NCBI GenBank assembly: GCA_041396125.1
Contig: JAWKZG010000004.1
Location: 248,001 to 312,000 of the forward strand
Source of the DNA: JAWKZG01 sp041396125
Lineage (GTDB): Bacteria; Pseudomonadota; Gammaproteobacteria; Competibacterales; Competibacteraceae
DNA length: 64,000 bases
Reading direction: 5' to 3'
Shown here: in pieces, positions 9,024 through 18,662 of the stretch
Layout of the letters: the number at the start of each line of letters is the position of its first letter
Position numbering within the stretch: the stretch's first letter is position 1
Translations under genes and position numbers: made by a program
Notes under the pieces: model-generated
Databases searched by the model: none
Told to the model about the DNA's origin: nothing
The model's input: only the letters and a program-made list of their open reading frames with translations

Positions 9024-9407
9024 ATGATAGAGCACCGCTGGAGTCAACGGTTCAAGGCTGATCTTGATGTCTGGATCAGCAGCCCGGATCACATCGTCAG
9101 TAGCGGCAAAATTCGTAATCTCAGTCTCTACGGCCTGTATATCGAAACCGCAGTGCCGTACCCTGAAAACGCTTATTTGCAACTGCGTTTTGTACTGCCC
9201 ATTGCTGCAGCCGACAATGAACACGAAATTGGCGGTCTGGTTGTCCATCGCAAGGCGAACGGTATGGGGCTAATCGTGGACACCTCCGAAGCCCACGCGC
9301 TGGCCAGCATGCATGCATTGAAACGCTGTTTCGGCTGTGCTTTATTTCCAGCCAAGGCACCATCTCAACATCAAAATGCTGCACCGCGCTATTTCGAAAA
9401 TGCATGA
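9024..9407 (+). CDS. PilZ-domain protein (probable cyclic-di-GMP receptor)
   Basis: 127 residues. The N-terminal arginine motif is seen as HRWSQRFKAD and the second element as IRNLSLYGLYIET (consensus [D/N]xSxxG), the two parts that hold cyclic-di-GMP. A beta-barrel-like core follows and the Pro/Gln/Asn-rich tail is probably disordered. Single-domain PilZ proteins relay cyclic-di-GMP levels to motility, pili or exopolysaccharide machinery. No diguanylate cyclase or partner is adjacent. Confidence 0.85.
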   Translation: MIEHRWSQRFKADLDVWISSPDHIVSSGKIRNLSLYGLYIETAVPYPENAYLQLRFVLPIAAADNEHEIGGLVVHRKANGMGLIVDTSEAHALASMHALKRCFGCALFPAKAPSQHQNAAPRYFENA

Positions 9408-9456
9408 CAGAACACCTCGATATTACAAAAAAGAGATTAATCTGCGTGCACTTGCA

Positions 9457-9483
9457 CTGTCTGTCCTGAAGCAGGACAGACAG
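9457..9483. terminator. 12-bp perfect hairpin between convergent genes
   Basis: Arms ctgtctgtcctg and caggacagacag around a three-base loop lie between the ends of the PilZ gene (+) and the oxidase gene (-), the position of a shared bidirectional terminator. There is no clear T tract. Confidence 0.6.
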
Positions 9484-9502
9484 GCATATCTCCTGTTGTA
9501 GC

Positions 9503-10909
9503 TTAAACCCGCAAAACTTTACCCGGATTCATGATGTTATCCGGGTCCAACGCCTGTTTTACGGTACGCATGACGCTGACCGCTTCGCCCAGTTCGTGAT
9601 TCAGAAATTCGATTTTGCCGTAACCAATGCCATGTTCGCCGGTGCAGGTGCCGTCCAGCGCCAGTGCCCGTGCGACCAGCCGGTCATTGAGCCGGGAAGC
9701 TTCCTGAATCTCGGCCTCGTCATTGGGATCGACCATGATACTGACATGAAAATTGCCGTCGCCGACATGGCCGACAATCGGCGCGGTCAGCGGTGACTGT
9801 TCCAGATCACGCTGCGTTTCGACGATGCACTCGGCCAGTTTCGAGATCGGCACACACACATCGGTAGCCCAGATACGCCGGCCAGGACACAGCGCCATAC
9901 AGGCATAGGCGGCGTTATGGCGCGCTTCCCACAGTTTATTGCGATCTTCCTGGCGGGTCGCCCACTGAAAATTGCCGCCGCCGAATTCGCTGGCGATATC
10001 CTGCACCGACTGGATCTGTTCCTGCACGCTGTTGGCGCTGCCCTGGAATTCCAGAAATAAATGTGGCTGTTCCGGATAGTCCAGCTTGGAATGGAGATTG
10101 AATGCCGCCATCTGGGCGCCGTCCGCCAGTTCGATACGAGCGATGGGGATACCGGACTGGATTGTCAGAATGACGGTATTGACCGCGTCCTCTACACTCG
10201 GGAAAGAACACACCGCCGCCGAGATCGCTTCCGGAATGCCATACAGGCGCAGAGTGACTTCGGTGATGACCCCCAGCGTGCCTTCCGAACCCACGAACAA
10301 GCGGGTCAGGTCATAGCCAGCGGAGGATTTACGACTGCGCCGACCGGTGCGGATAATGCGCCCGTCCGCCAGCACTACGGTCAGCGATAATACATTTTCC
10401 CGCATGGTGCCGTAACGGACCGCATTGGTGCCGCTGGCGCAGGTTGCAGCCATGCCGCCCAGCGATGCGTCCGCGCCCGGATCAATCGGGAAAAACAAGC
10501 CAGTATCGCGCAAGTGTTCGTTCAACTGCTTGCGGGTGACGCCAGCCTGCACAGTACAGTCCAGATCTTCCGGGCTGACCCGCAACACCTCTTTCATCTG
10601 GCTGACATCAATGCTCACACCACCGTATAGCGCAACCACATGGCCTTCCAGCGAGGTGCCGGTGCCGAACGGAATAACCGGTGCTTTATATTTGGCACAG
10701 CGTTTGATGATTTCGCTGACTTCCTCGGTACTGTGCGCGAAAGCAACCGCGGTCGGGCTTTGCGGATGATGAAAGGACTCGTCCTTGCCGTGCTGTTCGC
10801 GCACCGCAGCGGAAACGGATAAACGCTCGCCCAGCAAATCGCGTAATTCCTGGATTAATGGGCTGGACTCACTGAGACGGGACGGAAATTCGGGTTTGGC
10901 AATGCTCAT
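9503..10909 (-). CDS. FAD-linked oxidase, D-lactate/glycolate dehydrogenase type
   Basis: 468 residues. The VAO-type FAD domain shows PFGTGTSLEGHVVALYGG and, downstream, GADASLGGMAATCASGTNAV. The C-terminal cap carries HVGDGNFH and GTCTGEHGIGYGK, which bind substrate and metal and are typical of the GlcD/Dld family. It oxidises 2-hydroxyacids, probably D-lactate, passing electrons to quinone or cytochrome. It is encoded without GlcE/GlcF partners, which favours a stand-alone D-lactate dehydrogenase over glycolate oxidase. The sulfurtransferase gene lies immediately upstream on the same strand. Confidence 0.87.
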   Translation of the reverse strand: MSIAKPEFPSRLSESSPLIQELRDLLGERLSVSAAVREQHGKDESFHHPQSPTAVAFAHSTEEVSEIIKRCAKYKAPVIPFGTGTSLEGHVVALYGGVSIDVSQMKEVLRVSPEDLDCTVQAGVTRKQLNEHLRDTGLFFPIDPGADASLGGMAATCASGTNAVRYGTMRENVLSLTVVLADGRIIRTGRRSRKSSAGYDLTRLFVGSEGTLGVITEVTLRLYGIPEAISAAVCSFPSVEDAVNTVILTIQSGIPIARIELADGAQMAAFNLHSKLDYPEQPHLFLEFQGSANSVQEQIQSVQDIASEFGGGNFQWATRQEDRNKLWEARHNAAYACMALCPGRRIWATDVCVPISKLAECIVETQRDLEQSPLTAPIVGHVGDGNFHVSIMVDPNDEAEIQEASRLNDRLVARALALDGTCTGEHGIGYGKIEFLNHELGEAVSVMRTVKQALDPDNIMNPGKVLRV

Positions 10910-10952
10910 GAGGGTATTCTCCTGCTGGATTATTGTGGTGGGTTTTGCTCGA

Positions 10953-11807
10953 TCAACCGGTCACGACAGGGGTATCATCGCGGCTGCCCCATTCCGACCA
11001 GGAACCATCATAAAGTATGCCGTTGCGGTGCCCGATCAAGTACAGACCCAGCAACAATGTTGCGGCAGACACGCCGGAGCCACAGGTTGTAATGACCGGT
11101 TTGTCGGCTTGCAGTCCAGCAGCCTGAAAGGCCTGAGCCAGTTCCGCCGGTGACTTGTATTTGCCATGCTCGCCCAAAAGACCATCAAACGGCAGATTCA
11201 AGGCACCCGGCATATGCCCGCCGCGCACGCCGGGCCGTGGCTCAGGCGCGATGCCCTGAAAACGACCCGCCGCCCGCGCATCCAGCACCTGTGCCTGACC
11301 GGATTCCAGCGCTTGCAAAACCTCGCGCCAATCACAAACCATGCCGGGCTGCTCGGTGGCCTGATACTGCGCTGGTGTGGGATTGACCGGGCCGGATTGC
11401 ACGGGCCGGCCTTGCGCTTTCCATTGACTGAGTCCGCCATCCATAACAGCCACCTGCTGATGGCCAAACGCCTTGAACATCCACCAGACCCGTGAGGCTC
11501 CCATAAACCGGCCCGCCTCGTAACAAATGACGGTATCCTGATTGCTGATGCCCAATTGTCCGACGGCAGCCGCGAAACGCTCGGCGCTTGGCCAGGTATG
11601 CGGCAGCCCGGTGTCCGGCTCACAGATCTGATCGACATCAAAAAATGCTGCCCCCGGCAGATGCTCGACCTCGAACTCAGCACGGGCATTACGGCCATCC
11701 GTAGGCAGGAAACAGGTGCCATCCAGTAATTTGATAGCAGGATCGGCAAGCCGTTCGGCGACCCAGTCTGTAGTGACCAGGGGTTGGGGTAAAGTATGCT
11801 CTGTCAT
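10953..11807 (-). CDS. sseA: 3-Mercaptopyruvate/thiosulfate sulfurtransferase
   Basis: 284 residues with two rhodanese domains. The inactive N-terminal domain runs to about residue 135 and the catalytic one follows. The active loop is CGSGVSA with Cys242; the '[S/T]GSGVTA'-like loop is typical of mercaptopyruvate sulfurtransferases rather than the thiosulfate-type 'CRKGVTA'. Other family marks are LPGAAFFDVDQI and GGHMPGALNLPFDGLL. It transfers sulfane sulfur from mercaptopyruvate to thiols or cyanide. The gene is on the same strand as, and just upstream of, the FAD oxidase. Confidence 0.9.
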   Translation of the reverse strand: MTEHTLPQPLVTTDWVAERLADPAIKLLDGTCFLPTDGRNARAEFEVEHLPGAAFFDVDQICEPDTGLPHTWPSAERFAAAVGQLGISNQDTVICYEAGRFMGASRVWWMFKAFGHQQVAVMDGGLSQWKAQGRPVQSGPVNPTPAQYQATEQPGMVCDWREVLQALESGQAQVLDARAAGRFQGIAPEPRPGVRGGHMPGALNLPFDGLLGEHGKYKSPAELAQAFQAAGLQADKPVITTCGSGVSAATLLLGLYLIGHRNGILYDGSWSEWGSRDDTPVVTG

Positions 11808-11942
11808 GGCGTTACCTGATAAGTTATATTAGTTAATAAATGAATCATAAAATGTAGTATAACGCTTGCAAGGACTCGCACATGCTGAGCGATAGCCCGC
11901 AACGTCCTGGTAATGATTATAAAACAGCACGACTAATTAATT

Positions 11943-13113
11943 ATGGGCCACTCCGACACAGCATCTGCCACCACCGTATCCCGCCCTGCCCGTTCGTCCC
12001 GGCGCTGGCTGCGGCTGTTTTTATTACTGATCGTACCACTGTTCGGGCTGGCGCTGGGAGCATTGCTGTTTTTCGATGGCGGGCGTTATGTCAGTACCGA
12101 AAATGCCTATGTCAAAGCCCATAAAATAGCCATCAGCAGCGATCTGGATGGCCGGGTAATAGCGGTCAACGTCGTGGATCATCAATGGGTCGAGCAAGGT
12201 CAGATTCTGTTTCAGCTGGAGCAGGAACCGCTGCGCCTGCAACTGGCCGGCATACAGGCGCAACTGGCGCTGGTGCGAACCGATATCGAAGCACTGCGGG
12301 CAACCTATCGACAGGAACAGGCCGAACGCACGCTGGCCGAGGAACGCCTGGCGTATAACCAGCGCGAGTACCAGCGCCAACTCAAACTGTCGCGCAGCGG
12401 TATTGTGTCAGCCTCGACCTACGAAGAAACCGAGCAGACCATGCGCGAGGCGCGGCAAAAACTGGCTGCCCTACTGGAAAACATGAACCAGATCCGGATC
12501 AGACTGGGCGGAGATCTGCACAGCCGGTTGAAGAACATCCCCGTTACCGGCAGGCGCAGGCAGCGCTGCATCAGGTCGAGCTGGACCTGCGGCGGACGGT
12601 GATCCGGCACCCAGCAGCGGCCAGGTCAGTCATCTGACGCTGGAACCGGGCGAGTATGTAGAAGAAGGTCAGGCTGTCTTCAGTCTGATCGCCACGCAGG
12701 CGACCTGGATCGACGCTAATTTCAAGGAAACCCAGCTGACCCATATCCAGACCGGCCAGACCGCCACCGTGCAGGCGGATGCGTATCCCGGCCTGACCTG
12801 GCACGCTGAAGTGAGCAGTATCAGCGCCGCTACGGGGGCCGAGTTTGCCCTGCTGCCGCCGCAGAATGCCAGTGGTAACTGGGTTAAGGTGGTGCAGCGT
12901 ATTCCGGTTCGGCTGGCGCTGCAGGAAACCCACCCTGAAGCCGCCTTGCGCGCCGGTATGAGCGTACAGGTCGTAATCGACACCGGTTTACAACCTGCCT
13001 GGCCCGAACCGCTGGCCGGACTGCGGCGGGAGTTGCTGAGCTGGTTTACGTTCAAGACTGACGCCAGCGCACCAGCAGCAGAAGTGGCAGCACCAGCAGT
13101 GACGTCAGGGTAA
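11943..13113 (+). pseudogene. HlyD/EmrA-type membrane fusion protein, two frameshifts
   Basis: Encodes the periplasmic adaptor of a multidrug exporter. The first part (from 11943) has one membrane anchor (residues 25-45), the barrel segment ENAYVKAHKIAISSDLDGRV, the lipoyl half-motif and a long coiled coil. The frame is lost near 12525, where one C appears to be missing from a CC run; the next segment reads HPRYRQAQAALHQVELDLRR. A second base is missing near 12608, after which APSSGQVSHLTLEPGEYVE continues to the stop at 13113. All three pieces join into a normal length of about 390 residues. Both losses fit shortened homopolymers, so a sequencing error is as likely as decay. Confidence 0.82.
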
Positions 13114-14567
13114 ACAGGTAAAACGCACTGATATAGCCCAGCATAGCCGACTGACGGCTCGCTTCCCGGCTTAGCGCGGAGATTCCGGCCAGACTGTCAA
13201 GCGACCAGCCGCCCGCATTGGATGGCAACTGGAAACTGTCGTTGAACGGGCTGATGAACTGCACCATATCGCTGTAGCTGACACTGCTGGTATACAACAC
13301 CAGCGCAATACTGAGCGAGATAAAAATACTGCTGCCGATATTGCGCAGCAAATGAAATATCGCGAGTACCTTCTCCGACCAGTTTAGGGTCCAGGGTTGC
13401 GAACGTTATCAGCGTCACCGGCACCCAGACCAGCCCAACGCCAAGCCCTTGCAGACAACTGGTCCAGGCAACGTCAAAAGTGGTCAGGTTGAGATCGAAC
13501 TGAGCCATCTGCCAACCGGCAAAAGCCTGCAGTAAAAACCCCAGTGCCAGTAAATAACGCGGATCAAACCGGTTGACGAACAACAACAGAGTAAACCCGA
13601 ACAGTGTTCCCAAACCGCGCATGCCGAGCAGAAAGCCGATAATCGAATCGGGATAACCGCGCAAATTCTGCAACAGAGGCGGCAACAAGGTCATCGGGGT
13701 GAAATTCAGCATCCCGAATACCAGCACAATAATCAGACCCAGTACAAAGTTGCGATCCTTGAACAACGCCGGATTCAGGAACGGCGCGCGCGCCGTCAGG
13801 CTGTGGGCAATGAACAGATAAAACGCCAGCCCTGCCACCACGGCGTACAGCACAATTTCATTCGATTCCAGCCAGTCATTGCGCTGGCCGCGATCCAGGA
13901 TGAGCTGGAACGTCGCCACAGCAATCGCCAGACTTATAAAACCGGTCCAGTCCAGGCGTGCCTGCTGCTGGTTGTCGGTCGCATTCGGATCGCGTTTGCG
14001 GATGAAAATCAGCACGCCCAGCCAGGCCAGCAAAGCCACCGGCACAATCATGAAAAACACCCAGCGCCAATTGAATGCTTCGCTCAGATAACCGCCCAGC
14101 GTCGGCCCCAGAATAGGTCCGATGATCACGCCCATGCCAAACACCGCTGTGGCAGCGCCATGCTGATGTTTGGGATAAGTATCCAGCACAATGGCCTGTG
14201 AGACCGGCACCAGAGGCGCACCGAAGGCACCCTGCATGACCCGGTACAACACCAGTGTTTCCAGCGACCCGGCCAGTCCGCACAGCAACGAAGACAGCGC
14301 AAATCCGAGCACCGCCCACAGCATCAGACGACGCCGGCCATAACGGGTCGCCAGCCAGCCGGCCAGCGGCGTCACCACCGCTGTAGCGACAATATTGAAA
14401 GTGACCACCCAGGCGATCTGATCCTGGGTTGCCGCCAGCGCACCCTGCATCTGTGGCAGCGCTACATTGGCGATAGTGACGGTCATTGCATACAGCAGCG
14501 TGACCAGCGTCACTGTAATAAGTATCAGGGCACGCTGCAGCGGGCTTGTGTCGGCTGGGCTGGACAT
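13052..14567 (-). pseudogene. EmrB-type DHA2 multidrug MFS exporter, one frameshift
   Basis: Drug/proton antiporter of about 510 residues and 14 membrane segments once repaired. The start at 14567 (MSSPADTS) has GAGA upstream. It carries the family signatures WVVTFNIVATAVVTPLAGWL and PLAGWLATRYGRRRLM. The frame breaks near 13365: after LDPKLVGEGT the expected IFHLLRNIGSSIFISLSIAL continues in another frame if one C is removed. The gene converges on the adaptor gene, and their 3' ends overlap by 62 bases, an unusual arrangement because emrA and emrB normally sit in tandem. Confidence 0.82.
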
Positions 14568-14702
14568 GGATTCTCTGACTCTCTTCCCCAAACAAAATCT
14601 ATTGGGAAAAAGACGGTAAGGTGTATGCGGTAGCCCCGATCACAAGGTGGCTAAAAGCGACGGCAGAAACGACAAAGCGGGCGCGACCAGCCCCAAATGC
14701 TG

Positions 14703-15077
14703 TTATGGGTGTTCGTTTGACGCGTGCTCAGGCAAAACAATCGGCTGACCGTGTGGCGTATGGCGCGCAGCCTCGTCCCAGGCCTGTTTGCGTCCAAGCA
14801 GTTCGGCCTGGCTGAGCAGACCTTTTTCAGTCACCAGCCGCTCCAGGGCCTTAAGCCAGTGTAAATAGTACGTATCGCCCAGATCGGGGTCGCCCTGTTG
14901 CTGCGCAGCGGTAATTTCAGCAGCCAGGCAATCAGCCCATTCGGACCAGCTGAAACAGCCCTGCTGATGCAGTTTAAGGGTCAGCGCAAAGGCCTGTGCC
15001 TGCCAGGGCTCGGCGAATACCGGCTCCTGTCCGGCCTCAGGATGCAGTGGCAGGCGCGGTGTCGGATCGGTGCTCAT
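14703..15077 (-). CDS. Nitrile hydratase accessory protein
   Basis: About 124 residues from the ATG at 15077 with GGAG nine bases upstream. The segment PVFAEPWQAQAFALTLKL and then CFSWSEWADCLAAEI, ending with YYLHWLKALERLVTEKGLL, matches the small nitrile hydratase accessory family, which is related to the N-terminal half of the beta subunit and assists metal loading of the alpha subunit. It directly follows the beta-subunit fragment on the same strand. Without an alpha subunit nearby it may have no client here. Confidence 0.75.
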   Translation of the reverse strand: MSTDPTPRLPLHPEAGQEPVFAEPWQAQAFALTLKLHQQGCFSWSEWADCLAAEITAAQQQGDPDLGDTYYLHWLKALERLVTEKGLLSQAELLGRKQAWDEAARHTPHGQPIVLPEHASNEHP

Positions 15078-15137
15078 GATAGTGTGCTCCGCGGTTGGTT
15101 TAGCAATGACAAGCCTGCCCTGAGAGATCACTCGCAA

Positions 15138-15500
15138 TCACAGGGCAGACTCCAGGTAATCGTCCCATAAATCGACATAAATATAATCGTTCTGATGGGC
15201 TTGTTCGCCCCAGAGCTCATGCGCACTAAAACGAACACTGTAGACATGCTGCGGTTTACGCTCGCCGTTCTCGGCATGTGTGTCGGGAAAAATAAACACT
15301 CCGTGATCACGCGCAATCACACCCCGCCGGGCACGCGCATAACGCGGCAGGCGGGTATGCCCGCGCGGATGAATATTACGGCTCAGCACACTATCGCCCA
15401 CCTGAAAACGGGGCGATACCGGGCTGTCAACACGGGCGCTGCCACCCTTGAGCAATACCGCGGCAACCTCAGAAGCTTTTAGAACAGGCATAAGGGCCAT
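15138..15500 (-). pseudogene. Nitrile hydratase beta subunit, C-terminal half only
   Basis: 120 residues matching only the SH3-like C-terminal part of the beta subunit: FQVGDSVLSRNIHPRGHTRL, then GVIARDHGVFIFPDT, PQHVYSVRFSAHELWGE and YVDLWDDYLE. Complete beta subunits are about 220 residues. The N-terminal half is not found in any frame upstream, where the DNA turns AT-rich. No alpha subunit (Cys-Thr-Leu-Cys-Ser-Cys metal site) exists in the window. Translation could begin at 15491, which has GGGATGG upstream. It is most simply the stump of a nitrile hydratase operon; a stand-alone domain as in thiocyanate hydrolase is possible but the sequence looks like nitrile hydratase. Confidence 0.72.
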
Positions 15501-16056
15501 CCCTATGTAAATTTTGAACCTGGGGCATCGATCAAAGAAATTTAAGATGCAGGTATGGTTTTAAATTTTAAAGTCATATCACATTAAGGCGATATTATTA
15601 CTTGAATCTATAACAATAGTTACTCAATAAATTGTCCCGGTGCGAGCACCTCTAGAATGGCTTGGTGTACATGTTTCTAGAGAGGCGAGACCCTAAATAC
15701 ATCCAATGAGATTGAATTGTAGGCTAAACAAAAAACTGCGGCCGCACTGACCACAAACACTATTGGGTAATTATTAGAATAATTTTTTAAAAAATTTTAA
15801 GCTTATGATTTTTAATCAAAAAATTAACATCGCCTCACTGTCATCTAATCAATTTCACCAGACTTCTCATCAACTGGCTAATACTATTAGACTCAGGGAT
15901 AGCACATTTACACACCTTACTTCAGCACATATACTTGACAGTATTAATAATAAACATTGTCAATATTTTGACAAGCATGCCGCGCCAAGAACCCCTTCTT
16001 GGATGATCAAAAATCACTGAGATCAGCATTTTTTAAACAACAAGAGTAATTGAATA
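15501..16056. other. AT-rich intergenic region with hairpin (15650-15682)
   Basis: About 550 bases, much richer in A+T than the left flank. An inverted repeat ctctagaa/ttctagag spans 15650-15682. A possible 71-residue reading frame at 15805-16020 (starting MIFNQKINIASLSS) has no good ribosome site and no recognisable domain. The promoter for the collagen-like gene must lie here; 'caagagtaattgaata' just before 16057 contains a weak AAGAG ribosome site. Confidence 0.4.
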
Positions 16057-17386
16057 ATGCAATCCCCTTATTTCAAAAAAACGGCTCTCGCTGTAGCCAT
16101 AACATCATCATTTGCTCTTCCCCATATCGCGCAGGCTGCTTGTCCCCTGCCGTATGGCAAGATCACAGAAATTGTGGTGGAAGAGTCGGCTTTAATCATC
16201 AGTGGCAACTGTTTTTCATTCGCTGATGGTAGCGGTGAAATACTGTTCGGCCAGAACATGAACGGCGACCTGGTTCCTCTACCCTTTATAGGCGTGGGTG
16301 ATACTCAGCTCGTAGCAGATCTCCCAGCCGAAACGCCACCCGGAGAATATCTGCTGGAATTGCATGATAACGGCTTCCTGACAGATCAGTGGAATCTTAC
16401 CATACCTGAAACTGCCGGCCCAACGGGGGCCACCGGACCCACCGGTGCTAGCGGGCCCACCGGTGCTAGCGGACCCACCGGTGCTAGCGGACCCACCGGC
16501 GCTACCGGACCCACCGGCGCTACCGGACCATCGGGTACCGGGCCTACTGGCGCTACCGGACCTACTGGCGCTACCGGCCCCACCGGCGCTACCGGACCAT
16601 CGGGTACCGGGCCTACTGGGGCTACAGGACCTACTGGGGATACAGGACCTACTGGGGCTACAGGACCTATAGGGGGATACAGGACCTATAGGGGATACAG
16701 GACCTATAGGGGCTACAAGGACTATAGGGGATACAGGACCTATAGGGGCTGCAGGGACCTATAGGGGTTCCGGAACCTATAGGGGCTACCAGGACCTACT
16801 GGGGATACAGGGGCAACAGGACCTACTGGGCCTTCAGGCACCGGCCCGACAGGACCACAAGGGCCAGAAGGGCCACCCAGAGCCACAAGGGCCACAAGGG
16901 GTACCAGGACTGCAAGGAGAGCCAGGACTGCAAGGAGAGCCAGGACCAGAGGGTCCAGCAGGTCCAACGGGTCCAACAGGAGCTTCAGGTACCGGCCCGA
17001 CGGGACCAGCAGGACCAGCAGGACCGCCAGGAGCACCAGGAACACCAGGAGCACCGGGAGCAACAGGTCCAACAGGGGCACCGGGAGCAACAGGTCCAAC
17101 AGGGGCACCGGGAGCAACAGGTCCAACAGGGGCATCGGGAGCCAGCGGTCTAGTGAATTATGGAATTTCTACCGCAAGCACTGCTACCTCAAGCAGTAAC
17201 CCGAAAACCGTAACAGCAGCCTGTTCGTCCGGTGTTGTATTGGGCGGCGGTTACACCATTAACGGCTCATCGAATGTTCTCGTAACTCAAAACTATCCTT
17301 CTGCTGACGATGCCTGGACGAGTATCTGCCAGAAATGCGGGCTTCTTCGGGTTCTGAGGCATAACTGCTTTTGCAATCTGCGCTGA
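16057..17386 (+). pseudogene. Exported collagen-like protein with Gly-Pro-Thr repeats, several frameshifts
   Basis: The N-terminus is a signal peptide (MQSPYFKKTALAVAI... cleaved after ALPHIAQA, about residue 27). Residues 28-120 form a beta-rich head with the look of an IPT/TIG-type fold (LIISGNCFSFADGSGEILFG). From about 16417 come collagen triplets, first GPTGATGPTGASGPTG, later GPIGDTGPIG and GEPGLQGEPG types. The frame is lost at a G run near 16671 and several further small indels follow to about 16880, after which triplets resume and run into a C-terminal domain (LVNYGISTASTATSSS ... TVTAACSSGVVLGGGYTING). The tail has additional indels before what should read roughly 'WAITAFAICA'. Thr-rich collagen stalks elsewhere (Bacillus BclA) carry O-glycans on Thr. 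Glycosyltransferase genes flank it. Confidence 0.8.
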
Positions 17387-17488
17387 CGAGGGAAGAGGAT
17401 TAATTAACGGCAAGATGAAGAGGTACTCTGGTCACCTCTACTGAGCTACCTTTACTGGGCCAGCTTTTGCAGGCGTAGTTGGGGTTGG

Positions 17489-18604
17489 TTACGAAATCCG
17501 GTCTCCGCTCGGCTGGATTGTATAATCCTTCAGCAAGAATCCGCCGACCCGCGTCGGCGGATTCTTGGTATTGACCAATCCAACCAGCGCAGATTGAAAA
17601 TTCATCAGTAAACGCCAGTCATAAGCTTCTTTTCTGACAAATAACACATCTGCCGGCAAGGGGATGTCCCTTTCCCGTCTTGGCAAACAAATAACCTTCG
17701 GCATAACGCTGCTGGCCACGACAATAAGAAGCCAGCTGCCAAAGTGCCTCAGCCCGTGTCGGACGCATTGTATAAGCGGCCAGATTTTCATTGACAATGT
17801 CTCTGTGGCCCATACCGAGACGGATCATCATGGATGCCTTCTCAAGCTGGGCAATATACGCTTCTTCCACCCACCCCGCCATCGCTGCGTTTACTATAAT
17901 GCTTGTAGGCTTTACGGTATTCCCCAGCGTCGCGATAGGACTGCGCAAGATAAAAGCGATTGCGGGCATCATCAGGATTATCCCGCAATGCAGCTTCCAA
18001 AAGTTCAGCATCGCGCAGGAATTTCTGCTGCTGGGTTAAGCCGCGAGAGCGGACGCCCTCGCCTGCATGGTATATGATCCAGGCATCGGTCAGTTTTGCA
18101 GTGATTGCTCACCATCCGGTGAAACATATTCATGGACGACACCATGCCAATGCCAGGATACGCCCCGCACCCAGATCAAATTAGATAATGCGTAGCGTAT
18201 ATCGTAGATGTTTTCCAACTGGTAGCTGACGCCAGGCACCAGTTGCTGAAACCTGCAGGTCGCGGCAAGCCAGTTCTTCGTCAGCATCTATAAACAGCAA
18301 CCAGTCGCCTCGCCCCGCGGCAACAGCCAGTTCTAGCGCCTGTTGACGATTATGGCCAAAATTGACCCAGTCACGGAAATGTATCTCACCAGGGATACCG
18401 AAGGCCTCCATGATTTGCTGGATTCGCTGTGGCGTGCCATCGCTGGACCCCGTATCGACAATCACAAAATAATCAATCATCCTTGACGGAATTTAGTACT
18501 CGTGCAATGACGGATGATTCATTTTTGACAATCATATTGAGGCACACCTTAGAGCCACATATCGAAGGTTTTGCCGGTTGAATCAATAGAGGTTTTGGAA
18601 GCAT
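17489..18604 (-). pseudogene. GT2 glycosyltransferase with C-terminal TPR region (SunS-like layout), several frameshifts
   Basis: The likely start is the ATG at 18604 (AGGGG seven bases upstream), giving MLPKPLLIQPAKPSICGS then KVCLNMIVKNESSVIARVL. One frameshift near 18480 leads to MIDYFVIVDTGSSDGTPQRI and GDWLLFIDADEELACRD, the nucleotide-sugar and metal-binding segments of family 2. Further shifts near 18270, 18095 and 17900 connect SNLIWVRGVSWHWHGVVHEY, LRDNPDDARNRFYLAQSYRD and RPTRAEALWQLASYCRGQQR. This order (GT2 domain, then tetratricopeptides, then 'LFVRKEAYDWRLL') is that of cytoplasmic glycosyltransferases that modify peptides or surface proteins. It converges on the collagen-like gene. 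Confidence 0.75.
17535..17566. terminator. 14-bp perfect hairpin between convergent collagen-like and GT2 genes
   Basis: Arms aagaatccgccgac and gtcggcggattctt enclose a four-base loop. It sits where the two convergent genes end, so a shared terminator is likely, although it overlaps the conserved 3' reading of the glycosyltransferase (YQESAD...RRIL). No long T tract follows. Confidence 0.5.
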
Positions 18605-18662
18605 TATGAATCCCCTATAATAGGCATTTCATCAATTAGCATAGACATTCAAATTTATCGTT

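Noticed and set aside
15138..15500. Thiocyanate hydrolase alpha subunit as an alternative to nitrile hydratase beta
   Set aside because: The GHTRLPRYAR and PQHVYSVRFSAHELWGE stretches are nitrile hydratase-like, and the other thiocyanate hydrolase subunits are absent.
16386..17135. Long antisense frames across the collagen repeats
   Set aside because: They are a by-product of the Gly-Pro-Thr codon repeats read backwards.
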